A stretch of 13,818 nucleotides of DNA from Bacteroidales bacterium. GTDB lineage: Bacteria > Bacteroidota > Bacteroidia > Bacteroidales > NBLH01. Under the pieces are notes generated by a model. The model was not told where the DNA came from, made no database searches, and saw only the letters and a program-made list of their open reading frames with translations. The translations under genes were made by a program, and so were the position numbers. The first letter of the stretch is position 1. Each line of letters starts with the position of its first letter. The DNA is taken from positions 1 to 13,818 of the forward strand of contig JAOZNO010000022.1 in the NCBI GenBank assembly GCA_029933755.1, in the 5' to 3' direction. This document shows, piece by piece, positions 1 to 7,205 of this stretch.

Positions 1-95
1 AGTATGATGTTGAAGAAAATACATTTGAACAAAATTTATTTGACTTTATAGGTATGTTAAACCATTATGATTTACTTGAAAAGTTTGGAAACTAA
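1..95 (+). CDS. C-terminal end of a PqqD/RRE-like protein (partial)
   Basis: An open frame enters from the left edge (codons from base 3) and stops at TAA 93-95, giving 30 residues including DVEENTFEQNLFDFIGML and ending LLEKFGN. The pattern of an acidic D-V-x-x-x-T start, a helix and a final D-L-L-E resembles the last helix of PqqD-family peptide chaperones, which end in a 'dvleFLeeLvekGLle' type segment. PqqD/RRE domains bind leader peptides of ribosomal peptides or carrier peptides. The downstream decarboxylase carries a leader-like N-terminus, which fits. The fragment is too short to be certain: another small winged-helix protein could end this way. It lies on the same strand as the downstream cluster, 333 bp before the ATP-grasp start. 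Confidence 0.5.
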   Translation, partial: YDVEENTFEQNLFDFIGMLNHYDLLEKFGN

Positions 96-428
96 TATCA
101 AAGATTTGAAAAGTGGTAGTTTTCGTGCTGACTATTAGAGTTTGTCTATAATGTCTTATTTTTAAGCTTTTTTAATATGTGGAACCTATTCAAAGATTTG
201 CAGGAGTTGGCAGTAGACAGGTCACAGTATACAGTAACTATACAAAGTCTGCTTACTGATACTTCGACTACGCTCAGTAAGCTAACTGAATGCTGTTATC
301 ATTTGAAAATAGTAAAAAACATAAAAAAACACAAAACCTTGACTTTATAGATAAGCTCTAATTAGCATTGTAAATTTCAAAAGTTTATTGATTTTTTTAG
401 CACAAAGTGATAATTATAATATTTGCAA
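96..428. other. Intergenic spacer, repeat-rich, no gene supported
   Basis: This spacer lies between the PqqD-like end and the ATP-grasp gene. It holds degenerate CAGTA/ACAGT-type repeats around 210-240 and the perfect hairpin at 251-282, annotated separately. A 57-codon ATG frame (177-350) runs straight through these repeats and is judged fortuitous. I see no clear Bacteroidota promoter (TTTG ... TAnnTTTG). The nearest matches, near 131-141 and 297-305, have a one-base-too-long spacer. Confidence 0.5.
251..282. repeat. REP-like hairpin
   Basis: Perfect 9-bp arms, GCTTACTGA (251-259) and TCAGTAAGC (274-282), enclose a 14-base loop containing CTTCGACTACGC. The core CTTCGACTACGCTCAG is, to my recollection, a widely dispersed intergenic palindrome in Bacteroidota genomes. 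No T-run follows, so it is not a classic terminator. Confidence 0.7.
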
Positions 429-1475
429 ATGGAGAAGAGAAAGCTAAATATAGCTGTTACCGGACTGAATAATACGGATAATCCTGGTCCGGGTGTGCCT
501 GTAATTAGGGCGTTAAGAGAGTCTGAAGAGTTGGATGTAAGAATTATAGGTCTGGCTTATGAAAATTTAGAGCCTGGTATTTATATGGATAATACTGTGG
601 ATAAAACTTATCAAATACCTTATCCTTCAAGTGGTTCAGAAGCATTTCTTGAACGAATTATGTATATTCATGCTAAAGAGAAGCTGGATGTAATTATTCC
701 AAATTTTGATGCTGAGCTTTTAACTTTTATGAAAGCTGAGGAAACATTTAGGGAAATGGGAATTAGTACTTTTCTTCCAACGATTGAGCAATTTGAAGAA
801 CGTACTAAATCAAATCTGCCAGAATATGGAGAAAAATATAATCTGAAAGTGCCTTATAGTAAGGCGATAACAAGCTATGCGGATATAAATAATTTAAGAA
901 ATCATTTTGATTACCCTTTACTTGTTAAAGGCAAGTTTTATGATGCTTATCTGGCATATAATCCCGAGCAAGTGATAAATCATTTTAATAAAATAACTGC
1001 AAAATGGGGTGTTCCTGTTATCATTCAGGAATTTATCAGGGGAACAGAAGTAAATGTAGTTGCGTTAGGAGATGGTAAAGGGAATACTATAGCTGCAGTT
1101 CCTATGCGAAAACAATATATTACTGACAAAGGAAAAGCTTGGGGGGGGATAACTATTGGCGATGAAAATTTACTAAAGCTCACCAAAAGATTAATAAAGG
1201 AAACAAAATGGCGCGGAGGAATGGAGCTTGAAATAATTAAAAATGTAAATAACGAATATTATTTGATTGAAATTAATCCACGAATTCCGGCTTGGGTGTA
1301 TTTGGCTGTTGGTGCAGGGCAAAATATTCCTGAAGCATTAGTTAAATTGGCAATTGGTGATATTGTTCCGACTTATAAATCATATGATATAGGAAAAATG
1401 TTTATACGTTATTCTTATGATATGATTGGTGATATATCTCAATTCGAAAAACTTTCAATGACAGGGGAATTGTAA
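429..1475 (+). CDS. ATP-grasp ligase (CarB-like fold)
   Basis: Protein of 348 aa from ATG 429; a TTG two codons upstream is less likely. An N-terminal pre-ATP-grasp Rossmann region opens with a glycine-rich stretch (NPGPGVPVIRAL). The ATP-grasp core follows: PLLVKGK with nucleotide-binding K167, IIQEFIRGTE (Q200-E207) contacting adenine and metal, MELEII (E266/E268), and IEINPR (E281, N283) for Mg. Such enzymes activate a carboxylate as an acyl-phosphate and join it to an amine or thiol. The substrate cannot be read from the sequence. Pairing with a PLP decarboxylase recalls BtrJ/BtrK, where the ligase loads an amino acid on a carrier before decarboxylation. No SD site is visible. The stop codon falls inside a palindromic repeat (1471-1500), so the C-terminus may have been reshaped by repeat insertion. 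The family is clear; the reaction is inferred. Confidence 0.88.
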   Translation: MEKRKLNIAVTGLNNTDNPGPGVPVIRALRESEELDVRIIGLAYENLEPGIYMDNTVDKTYQIPYPSSGSEAFLERIMYIHAKEKLDVIIPNFDAELLTFMKAEETFREMGISTFLPTIEQFEERTKSNLPEYGEKYNLKVPYSKAITSYADINNLRNHFDYPLLVKGKFYDAYLAYNPEQVINHFNKITAKWGVPVIIQEFIRGTEVNVVALGDGKGNTIAAVPMRKQYITDKGKAWGGITIGDENLLKLTKRLIKETKWRGGMELEIIKNVNNEYYLIEINPRIPAWVYLAVGAGQNIPEALVKLAIGDIVPTYKSYDIGKMFIRYSYDMIGDISQFEKLSMTGEL

Positions 1476-1500
1476 AGACAATACATGTATTGTCTCTACA
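1471..1500. repeat. Near-perfect 30-bp palindrome spanning the ATP-grasp stop codon
   Basis: The core AGACAATACATGTATTGTCT (1476-1495) is a perfect 20-bp palindrome. It extends to TGTAA...CTACA with one mismatch, giving a 30-bp element. The TAA at 1473-1475 that ends the ATP-grasp gene lies in its left arm. It resembles the 'GTAGAGACAATAC...GTATTGTCTCTAC' class of dispersed palindromic repeats (from memory). In RNA it would form a strong hairpin between the first two genes and could attenuate or stabilise the message. Confidence 0.85.
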
Positions 1501-1531
1501 TCCCCTCGTTTCAACAATAAAAACAGATAAA

Positions 1532-2878
1532 ATGGAAAAATTAAAATACGAAAGACCGGTAATAAATAAAATAAAAGCAGGTGTTCCTGATAAATTTGGA
1601 ATGAGTACTAAAATTAAAACAATCTCTAAAATTGAAGGTATTCCTGTTAAAGATATTATTAAAGAATATGGCTCACCAGTTTTTGTACTCTCTGAAAATA
1701 AAATTAGGGAAACATATAACGAAGCATATAGAGCATTTTCAACAAGATATCCAAAAGTGCAATTTTCATGGTCGTATAAAACAAACTATTTAGATGCTGT
1801 TTGTAAAATATATCATAGTGAAGGCTCCTGGGCAGAAGTTGTTTCGGGTTTTGAGTACGATAAAGCTATTGATAATGGTGTTGATGGTAGTAAAATTCTT
1901 TTTAATGGCCCGGATAAAAGTGACAAAGATTTAATAAAAGCAATTGAAAAAAAGTCATTTATCCATATTGATCATTTTGATGAACTTTATTCAATTATTA
2001 GAATAGCTGATAATTTGAAACAAAAAGCAAAAGTTGCTATTCGTGTAAATATGGATACAGGAATATATCCACAATGGGATCGCTTTGGGTTTAACTATGA
2101 AAATGGAGAAGCCTGGAACGCTTTAAATCGGATTATGCTTTCAAATAATCTGGAACTAGTAGGCCTACATACACATATCGGAACTTATATTTTGTCAGCA
2201 AATGCTTATGGAATTGCAGCAACAAAATTAGCAGAATTAGCTGTGCGGGTTCACCGGAAATTTAATCATCATATTAAGTATATTGATATGGGGGGTGGTT
2301 TTGCCTCAAATAATACATTAAAAGGTGCATATTTACCAGGAAAAGATACTTGTCCTTCATTTGATGATTATGCAGAAAGTATTACATCTGCCCTAATTAA
2401 TTCTGAAATTGAACCAGATCATTTACCCACTTTATTTCTGGAAACAGGAAGAGCAATGATTGATGAAGCAGGCTATATATTAGGTACTGTACTTGCGAAC
2501 AAAAGACTAACAAGTGCCAGAAGATCAACAATTGTGGATATTGGAATAAATTTACTATTTACCAGTTTTTGGTACGACCATGAGATTTATCCGGCACAGG
2601 AAAGCTCTCAACAAACTGAAGATACTACTATTTATGGGCCTTTATGTATGAATATTGATATGCTTCGCGAAGCAATTCAATTCCCACTTTTACAAAAAGG
2701 CGATCATATTGTTATACCCAGGATAGGAGCGTATAATATGACTCAATGGATGCAATTTATTACCTTAAGGCCTAATATTCTGTTAATTGATACTAATAAG
2801 AATATACAAATAATAAGGAAAAAAGAAAGTAACGATTTATTTAAGAGCCTGGAAATAGTTCCTGAACATCTCAAATAA
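1532..2878 (+). CDS. PLP-dependent decarboxylase (DAP/ornithine fold-III family) with leader-like N-terminus
   Basis: Protein of 448 aa. ATG 1532 is preferred over a TTG at 1490, which would translate the upstream palindrome. The core matches group IV decarboxylases: Schiff-base lysine K83 in SYKTN, AEVVSGFEYDKA, ILFNGPDKS, H213-T-H215-IG over the cofactor, phosphate-binding GGG (254-256), ETGR (304-307, equivalent to EPGR), PLCMNID (C372, D376) and GAYNMTQW. The catalytic Cys and Asp are kept, but the LysA motif CESGD has become CMNID. The Glu and Ser that read the D-centre of diaminopimelate are therefore gone, so a housekeeping LysA role is unlikely. About 33 extra N-terminal residues (MEKLKYERPVINKI...) precede the usual start and resemble an RRE-recognised leader, YxxPxI. 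The gene follows the ATP-grasp ligase, consistent with decarboxylation of a ligated or carried amino acid (inference). Confidence 0.88.
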   Translation: MEKLKYERPVINKIKAGVPDKFGMSTKIKTISKIEGIPVKDIIKEYGSPVFVLSENKIRETYNEAYRAFSTRYPKVQFSWSYKTNYLDAVCKIYHSEGSWAEVVSGFEYDKAIDNGVDGSKILFNGPDKSDKDLIKAIEKKSFIHIDHFDELYSIIRIADNLKQKAKVAIRVNMDTGIYPQWDRFGFNYENGEAWNALNRIMLSNNLELVGLHTHIGTYILSANAYGIAATKLAELAVRVHRKFNHHIKYIDMGGGFASNNTLKGAYLPGKDTCPSFDDYAESITSALINSEIEPDHLPTLFLETGRAMIDEAGYILGTVLANKRLTSARRSTIVDIGINLLFTSFWYDHEIYPAQESSQQTEDTTIYGPLCMNIDMLREAIQFPLLQKGDHIVIPRIGAYNMTQWMQFITLRPNILLIDTNKNIQIIRKKESNDLFKSLEIVPEHLK

Positions 2879-2883
2879 AAATT

Positions 2884-2974
2884 TAGTCATTGGTCATTAA
2901 GTTGTCATTAGTTCATTGGTTAACAATTAATGACAGTGAAACGAAATGACTAATGACCAATCTACCAATGACTA
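2884..2974. repeat. Nested inverted/direct repeats of a GTCATTGGT-type unit
   Basis: Two overlapping perfect 11-bp inverted pairs are present: TAGTCATTGGT (2884-2894) with ACCAATGACTA (2964-2974), and ATTGGTCATTA (2889-2899) with TAATGACCAAT (2951-2961). Further partial copies lie between them (GTCATTAGTTCATTGG). The unit fills the whole gap between the decarboxylase and the transporter gene and runs past the ATG at 2953. That first ATG is therefore likely repeat-derived. Confidence 0.8.
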
Positions 2975-2979
2975 GTTTC

Positions 2980-5172
2980 ATGAATAAAAACAAACTCAAT
3001 ATTATTCTTACCGGAAGTATTAATAGTTATTCTCAGGTGTTTTTCTCTGATAATAAGCTGTTTGGTGGTATTTTGCTCGTCGTAAGTTTTTTTGATATCT
3101 GGGCAGGATTATCAGGATTAGTTGCCGTTTTAGCTACAATTATCACAGCCTTAATGTTGGGTTTTAGTGAATTTAATATAAACAAAGGCACTTATGGGTT
3201 TAATAGTTTATTAGTTGGACTTGGTACCGGACTATCATTCAGCCCGGGTATTGAATCATTAATTATTGTCCTTTTTGCTTCAATAATTACTTTAATAATA
3301 AGTATAACACTTGAGGGTTTTTTTGCAAAATACTATTTGCCTTTTCTAAGTATACCTTTCCTTTTTGGCATGTGGATGGTTGTAATGGCAAGCCGTGATT
3401 TAACTGCATTAGGAATTAGTGAAAGAGGAATATATACTGCCAATGAACTTTATCAATTTGGGGGAAAGGCATTAATTGATATTTATCAATGGGTTGACTA
3501 TACAGAATGGCCCCTAATTATAAGTACATATTTTTTATCACTAGGTGCTATATTTTTTCAATATAATATACTGGCAGGAATATTAATTGCTTTGGGGATA
3601 TTATTCTATTCAAGAATATCTTTTTTGCTATCTGTAATTGGATTTGTTACCGCATTTCTTTTTTATGACTTTATTGGTGCAGATATTACTCAATATGGGT
3701 ATAGTTATATTGGATTTAATTTTATTTTAACAGCTATTGCTTTAGGTGGCCATTTTTTGGTACCCAACAAATATTCATTTCTTTGGGTAATATTGTTATT
3801 ACCTATTGTTGTACTCTTTACCTTAAGCTTAAGCAAGTTATTATTACCATACCAACTTTCTGTTTTTTCACTACCTTTTAATATTGTTGTACTACTTTTC
3901 CTGTATTTTCTTAAATTAAGAGTTAAAAGACCAAATAAACTTAAAGAGGTTGTTACACAACTGAACAATCCTGAAAAAAATCTTTATTTTCAGGAGCAGG
4001 CTGAAAAAAGATTTAGGTGGCTTGAATACTTTCCTATTTCATTACCTTTTCTTGGTAAATGGATTGTTTCACAAGCTGAAAATGGAGAATTTACACATCA
4101 GGGTGAATGGAAATATGCATGGGACTTTGTAATTGCAGATAAAGAAGGTAAACAGTTTACCAAAACCGGTGATTACCCTGAAGATTATTTCTGTTACAAT
4201 AAAATAGTTATCGCGCCTTCAGATGGTACTGTGGTTGATATTATTGATGGAATTGAAGATAATATAATAGGTGATGTAAACCTGGTTCATAATTGGGGTA
4301 ATTCTATTGTAATTAAGCATGCTGAATATCTATACACTCAATTAAGTCATCTAAAAAAAGGAAGTTTTAAAATAAAAAAGGGAGACCTGATTAAAAAAGG
4401 AGATGCTTTAGCTCATTGTGGAAATTCAGGACGTTCGCCTTACCCTCATTTACATTTTCAAATACAAGCAACACCATTTATTGGCTCAAAAACAATTGAT
4501 TATCCAATTAATCATTTTATTAAATATGATAAAAATAAACATAAATTTAATTCATATAGTAAGCCATTATTAAATGAAGAGGTTTCAAATATTGAAACGA
4601 GTGATTTATTAAAAAATGCACTGAATTTAATTCCCGGACAAAAACTAAAATACCAACTTTTACAAGAGGATAAAGATATAATGACGGAAGAGTGGGAAGT
4701 GAAAACGGATTATTATAATAATACCTACATATTCTGTCAACAAACAAATTCATTTGCGTATTTATATAATGAAGGTAATGTACACTATTTTAAAAGCTTT
4801 ACAGGAAATAAAAACTCAGCATTATATTATTACTATATAGCACTTTACTATATTCCGTTAGGTTTTTATAAATCAATGGAATTAGTTGATAAATTTCCAC
4901 CTAATGCTGCAATTGGAAAAATTAAAATGATTTTTCAGGATTTTATTGCACCATTTTACCAGGCTTTTAAAGTAAACTATACATTAAAGTTTACAGAAAT
5001 AGATAACGAGCTGGCACCGGAAAAAATTGAATTAAAAAGCCAAATGGATCAGTATTTCTTTAATAAAAAAGTGAAATCAGCTGATTTTAATATCAGGATA
5101 GATAAAGATGGTGTTTCTGAAATCAATACAAATAACATAAGTATTAAAATATTAAATAATGTATCAAATTAA
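2980..5172 (+). CDS. Urea-transporter-family channel fused to M23 (LytM) metallopeptidase
   Basis: Protein of 730 aa from ATG 2980. An in-frame ATG at 2953 lies in a repeat and would add MTNLPMTSF. Residues about 10-315 are hydrophobic and match both halves of the urea transporter family: GFNSLLVG (about 74-81) with LPFLSIPF (about 121-128), then GFNFILTAIALGG (about 245) with LSVFSLPFN (about 294). These are the pore-lining repeats. Residues about 355-510 are an M23/LytM domain with likely Zn ligands H373, D382 and H492, plus H457 (SHLKKG) and H490 of PHLHF as catalytic histidines. About 190 C-terminal residues (FAYLYNEGN, SALYYYYIALYY) form a domain I do not recognise. No urease genes are nearby, so the transported solute need not be urea. 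The end overlaps the next gene by 14 bp. M23 enzymes normally cut peptidoglycan peptides, implying periplasmic exposure (inference). Confidence 0.87.
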   Translation: MNKNKLNIILTGSINSYSQVFFSDNKLFGGILLVVSFFDIWAGLSGLVAVLATIITALMLGFSEFNINKGTYGFNSLLVGLGTGLSFSPGIESLIIVLFASIITLIISITLEGFFAKYYLPFLSIPFLFGMWMVVMASRDLTALGISERGIYTANELYQFGGKALIDIYQWVDYTEWPLIISTYFLSLGAIFFQYNILAGILIALGILFYSRISFLLSVIGFVTAFLFYDFIGADITQYGYSYIGFNFILTAIALGGHFLVPNKYSFLWVILLLPIVVLFTLSLSKLLLPYQLSVFSLPFNIVVLLFLYFLKLRVKRPNKLKEVVTQLNNPEKNLYFQEQAEKRFRWLEYFPISLPFLGKWIVSQAENGEFTHQGEWKYAWDFVIADKEGKQFTKTGDYPEDYFCYNKIVIAPSDGTVVDIIDGIEDNIIGDVNLVHNWGNSIVIKHAEYLYTQLSHLKKGSFKIKKGDLIKKGDALAHCGNSGRSPYPHLHFQIQATPFIGSKTIDYPINHFIKYDKNKHKFNSYSKPLLNEEVSNIETSDLLKNALNLIPGQKLKYQLLQEDKDIMTEEWEVKTDYYNNTYIFCQQTNSFAYLYNEGNVHYFKSFTGNKNSALYYYYIALYYIPLGFYKSMELVDKFPPNAAIGKIKMIFQDFIAPFYQAFKVNYTLKFTEIDNELAPEKIELKSQMDQYFFNKKVKSADFNIRIDKDGVSEINTNNISIKILNNVSN

Positions 5173-6481
5173 AAAGATAGTAATTCTCAACATATTTCTA
5201 ATTCTTACAATTGGTGTAATATCTCAGGAATCAGAGAGTTACAAAGAAGTTGATAGTGAGACGTACAGCCTATATCTTCAGAGTAATTGGAAAGAACTTA
5301 TAAAACTTGGAAAAACATCTTTAAAACAAGATATTACATTTTACTATTTACAAGTAAGAATGGGAATTGCATATTACGAACTTAAAAAGTACCGAAAAGC
5401 GATACCGTATTTTGAGAAATCAAGAAAATTAAATAGAAAAAATGAGTTAGTAAATGAATATTTGTATTATTCATACTTATTCTCCGGAAGAAGTAATGAT
5501 GCACGAAAATTAACAAAGGAATTATCTTCAGAATTAAAAACCAAAATAGGAATTAAAATAAACCCTATATTTAGTTCTATTAGTTTTGATTTAAGAGCTG
5601 AAGAATTTGAAGAATACAAAGCCGAACCTGCAACTGGAGACTTGCTTCAACAAGATGTAAGAACAGATTATTCATATTTTTCATTTGGTGCCGAACATTT
5701 AATTAAGAATAATAGAAAAATATCATGGAGTTATAGTAGAATTAATATTGGTGCAACAATATTTGATATTGGCGATTTAAATGAACAGGTAGATAACGAT
5801 CGGGAAATTGATCAAAATCAGTTCTATTATAGTTATCAAAATCAGTTAAAATATGGATTAAGCATGACTTTAGCAGCAAATCTCATAAATATAGGCTCTA
5901 CCGGAAGCGAATTAATTCCTGTTTGGGGTCGAGGTGGCGGTGGTATGATTAGTACTACTACCCGTTATGCTACAAATGAACTTATTGGATATTTTGCTTT
6001 ACGAAAGGATTTTTCAAATTTTAAGATAGGATTAAACTCATCTATCTCAAATTTAGATAAAAATTTTCAAATACAGCCAGGAATTGATTTCATTTACTAC
6101 CCATTTGCTAATACAAACATTTACTTATCAACTAAGGCTAATTATTTGATGGAGAATGCAAATAATCAATGGCGTAATGAACCAATTATTAAACAAGCTG
6201 TTGGGTTTAGACTCTTTAGTTTTTACTTTGAACCTTCAATTACCTATGGTAGTATTATTAATTTTATTGAAAATGATGCATTTATAGTTAATAATGATAA
6301 TGATATTATTAGTGATAGGTATGAATTTTTAGTTTATGGGAGTTTCTTCAAAAGCAGACTAAATCTGTTTGCTAAATACCAGAACTACAATAAAACAAAC
6401 ACATATTTACTAAATAGCATAGAACATCAGAATATATATAATAATCAAACAATAACAGGAGGTATAAAATGGAATTTTTAA
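5159..6481 (+). CDS. TPR plus outer-membrane beta-barrel protein (YaiO-like)
   Basis: Protein of 440 aa starting at ATG 5159, inside the end of the transporter-peptidase gene. An N-terminal signal peptide (KKIVILNIFLILTIGVISQ) is followed by about 90 residues of TPR-like helices (YYLQVRMGIAYYELKKYRKA, AIPYFEKSRKLN, YLYYSYLFSGRSNDARKL). Roughly 300 residues of alternating polar/aromatic strands follow, ending GGIKWNF. A terminal Phe is the usual BAM recognition signal of outer-membrane barrels. The TPR-then-barrel layout resembles YaiO-family outer-membrane proteins. It would sit in the outer membrane with the TPR part in the periplasm, possibly receiving material from, or docking with, the inner-membrane channel-peptidase and the following TPR protein. 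Barrel class is confident; the YaiO assignment and role are tentative. Confidence 0.75.
   Translation: MYQIKKIVILNIFLILTIGVISQESESYKEVDSETYSLYLQSNWKELIKLGKTSLKQDITFYYLQVRMGIAYYELKKYRKAIPYFEKSRKLNRKNELVNEYLYYSYLFSGRSNDARKLTKELSSELKTKIGIKINPIFSSISFDLRAEEFEEYKAEPATGDLLQQDVRTDYSYFSFGAEHLIKNNRKISWSYSRINIGATIFDIGDLNEQVDNDREIDQNQFYYSYQNQLKYGLSMTLAANLINIGSTGSELIPVWGRGGGGMISTTTRYATNELIGYFALRKDFSNFKIGLNSSISNLDKNFQIQPGIDFIYYPFANTNIYLSTKANYLMENANNQWRNEPIIKQAVGFRLFSFYFEPSITYGSIINFIENDAFIVNNDNDIISDRYEFLVYGSFFKSRLNLFAKYQNYNKTNTYLLNSIEHQNIYNNQTITGGIKWNF
6457..6462 (+). promoter_or_regulatory. Strong Shine-Dalgarno site
   Basis: AGGAGG lies 6 bases before ATG 6469, inside the last codons of the barrel gene. 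Such a strong SD is unusual for Bacteroidota, where most starts (including the others here) have none. It supports the ATG 6469 start and dedicated translation of the TPR protein despite the overlap. Confidence 0.8.
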
Positions 6482-7089
6482 GAAAAAATGGATTAATTGC
6501 AATCGTTATAATTATTATTAGTTCAGCTAATTTAAATGCTCAAAATGCAGTAATTAATGCTTTTAAGAAAAGCTATGATTTGGAAAAAACAGGAGATTAT
6601 AAAAAAGCTGTCACAGAATTAAAGAACGTTTACGATGCTAAATCCTATGAAATAAATTTACGATTAGGCTGGTTAAATTACCAGGCAGGTGTTTTTACTG
6701 AATCGATTGCTCATTACCAGAAAGCAATAAATCTGATGCCCTATTCTGAAGAGGCAAAATTTGGATTAATTTATCCAAAAGCTGCTATGGGTAAATGGGA
6801 TGAAGTAATTAGTCTTTATAAAAAAATACTTAGTAATAATACAAACAATACCACGGCTAATTATCGTCTTGGTTTAATTTATTATGGTACAAAAGATTAC
6901 ACAAAATCCTATAACTATTTTAAGAAAGTTGTTGATTTATACCCTTTTGGATATGATGGATTGTTAATGTTGGCATGGACTAACTTCCAGCAAGGTAAAA
7001 TGCGCGAAGCAAAAGTATTATTTAACAAAGTGCTTATGTATGCACCTGGTGATAAATCGGCAATAGAAGGCTTAGGACTAATAAAATAG
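6469..7089 (+). CDS. Secreted TPR protein
   Basis: Protein of 206 aa overlapping the barrel gene by 13 bp, with an AGGAGG site just upstream. The signal peptide (GLIAIVIIIISSANLNAQ) predicts periplasmic export, with cleavage near residue 25. The remainder is tetratricopeptide repeats: AFKKSYDLEKTGDYKKAV, LRLGWLNYQAGVFTESIAHY, ANYRLGLIYYGTKDYTKSYN and LLMLAWTNFQQGKMREAKVL, with canonical W/L-G-Y-A spacing. It has no enzymatic motif. As the last gene of the array it is probably a scaffold or adaptor for the TPR-barrel protein or for the peptidase domain. Function beyond protein-protein interaction cannot be read from the sequence. Confidence 0.8.
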   Translation: MEFLRKNGLIAIVIIIISSANLNAQNAVINAFKKSYDLEKTGDYKKAVTELKNVYDAKSYEINLRLGWLNYQAGVFTESIAHYQKAINLMPYSEEAKFGLIYPKAAMGKWDEVISLYKKILSNNTNNTTANYRLGLIYYGTKDYTKSYNYFKKVVDLYPFGYDGLLMLAWTNFQQGKMREAKVLFNKVLMYAPGDKSAIEGLGLIK

Positions 7090-7174
7090 ATATTAATTTC
7101 TGGTTTTGAATAGAAGATTTTAGGATGCTGTAGTGGTAAGGTCAGGAGAATTAGTTTGACTGTTACTGTTCAGT

Positions 7175-7188
7175 ATGCTTATAAGCAT
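7175..7188. repeat. 14-bp perfect palindrome
   Basis: ATGCTTATAAGCAT is fully self-complementary and sits in the spacer downstream of the TPR gene. It could be an operator half or the tip of a small hairpin. No T-run follows. Confidence 0.5.
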
Positions 7189-7205
7189 CACAAACAATTC
7201 TATGT

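Noticed and set aside
177..350. A 57-codon ATG frame upstream of the ATP-grasp gene, considered as a possible precursor peptide
   Set aside because: It runs through CAGTA-type repeats and the REP-like hairpin and has no leader motif such as YxxPxI or a Gly-Gly site. It looks fortuitous.
2953..2979. ATG 2953 as start of the channel-peptidase gene
   Set aside because: The nine codons are part of the upstream repeat array; ATG 2980 directly precedes the conserved region.
3705..3968. Reverse-strand frame inside the channel-peptidase gene
   Set aside because: Antisense to a strongly supported membrane domain, with no family signature.
4547..4753. Reverse-strand frame inside the channel-peptidase gene
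   Set aside because: Shadow of the real gene; no start signal or recognisable motif.
3..7089. Reading the left cluster as a urea/urease or lysine biosynthesis locus
   Set aside because: There are no urease subunits or accessory genes, and the decarboxylase lacks the DAP-reading residues of LysA.
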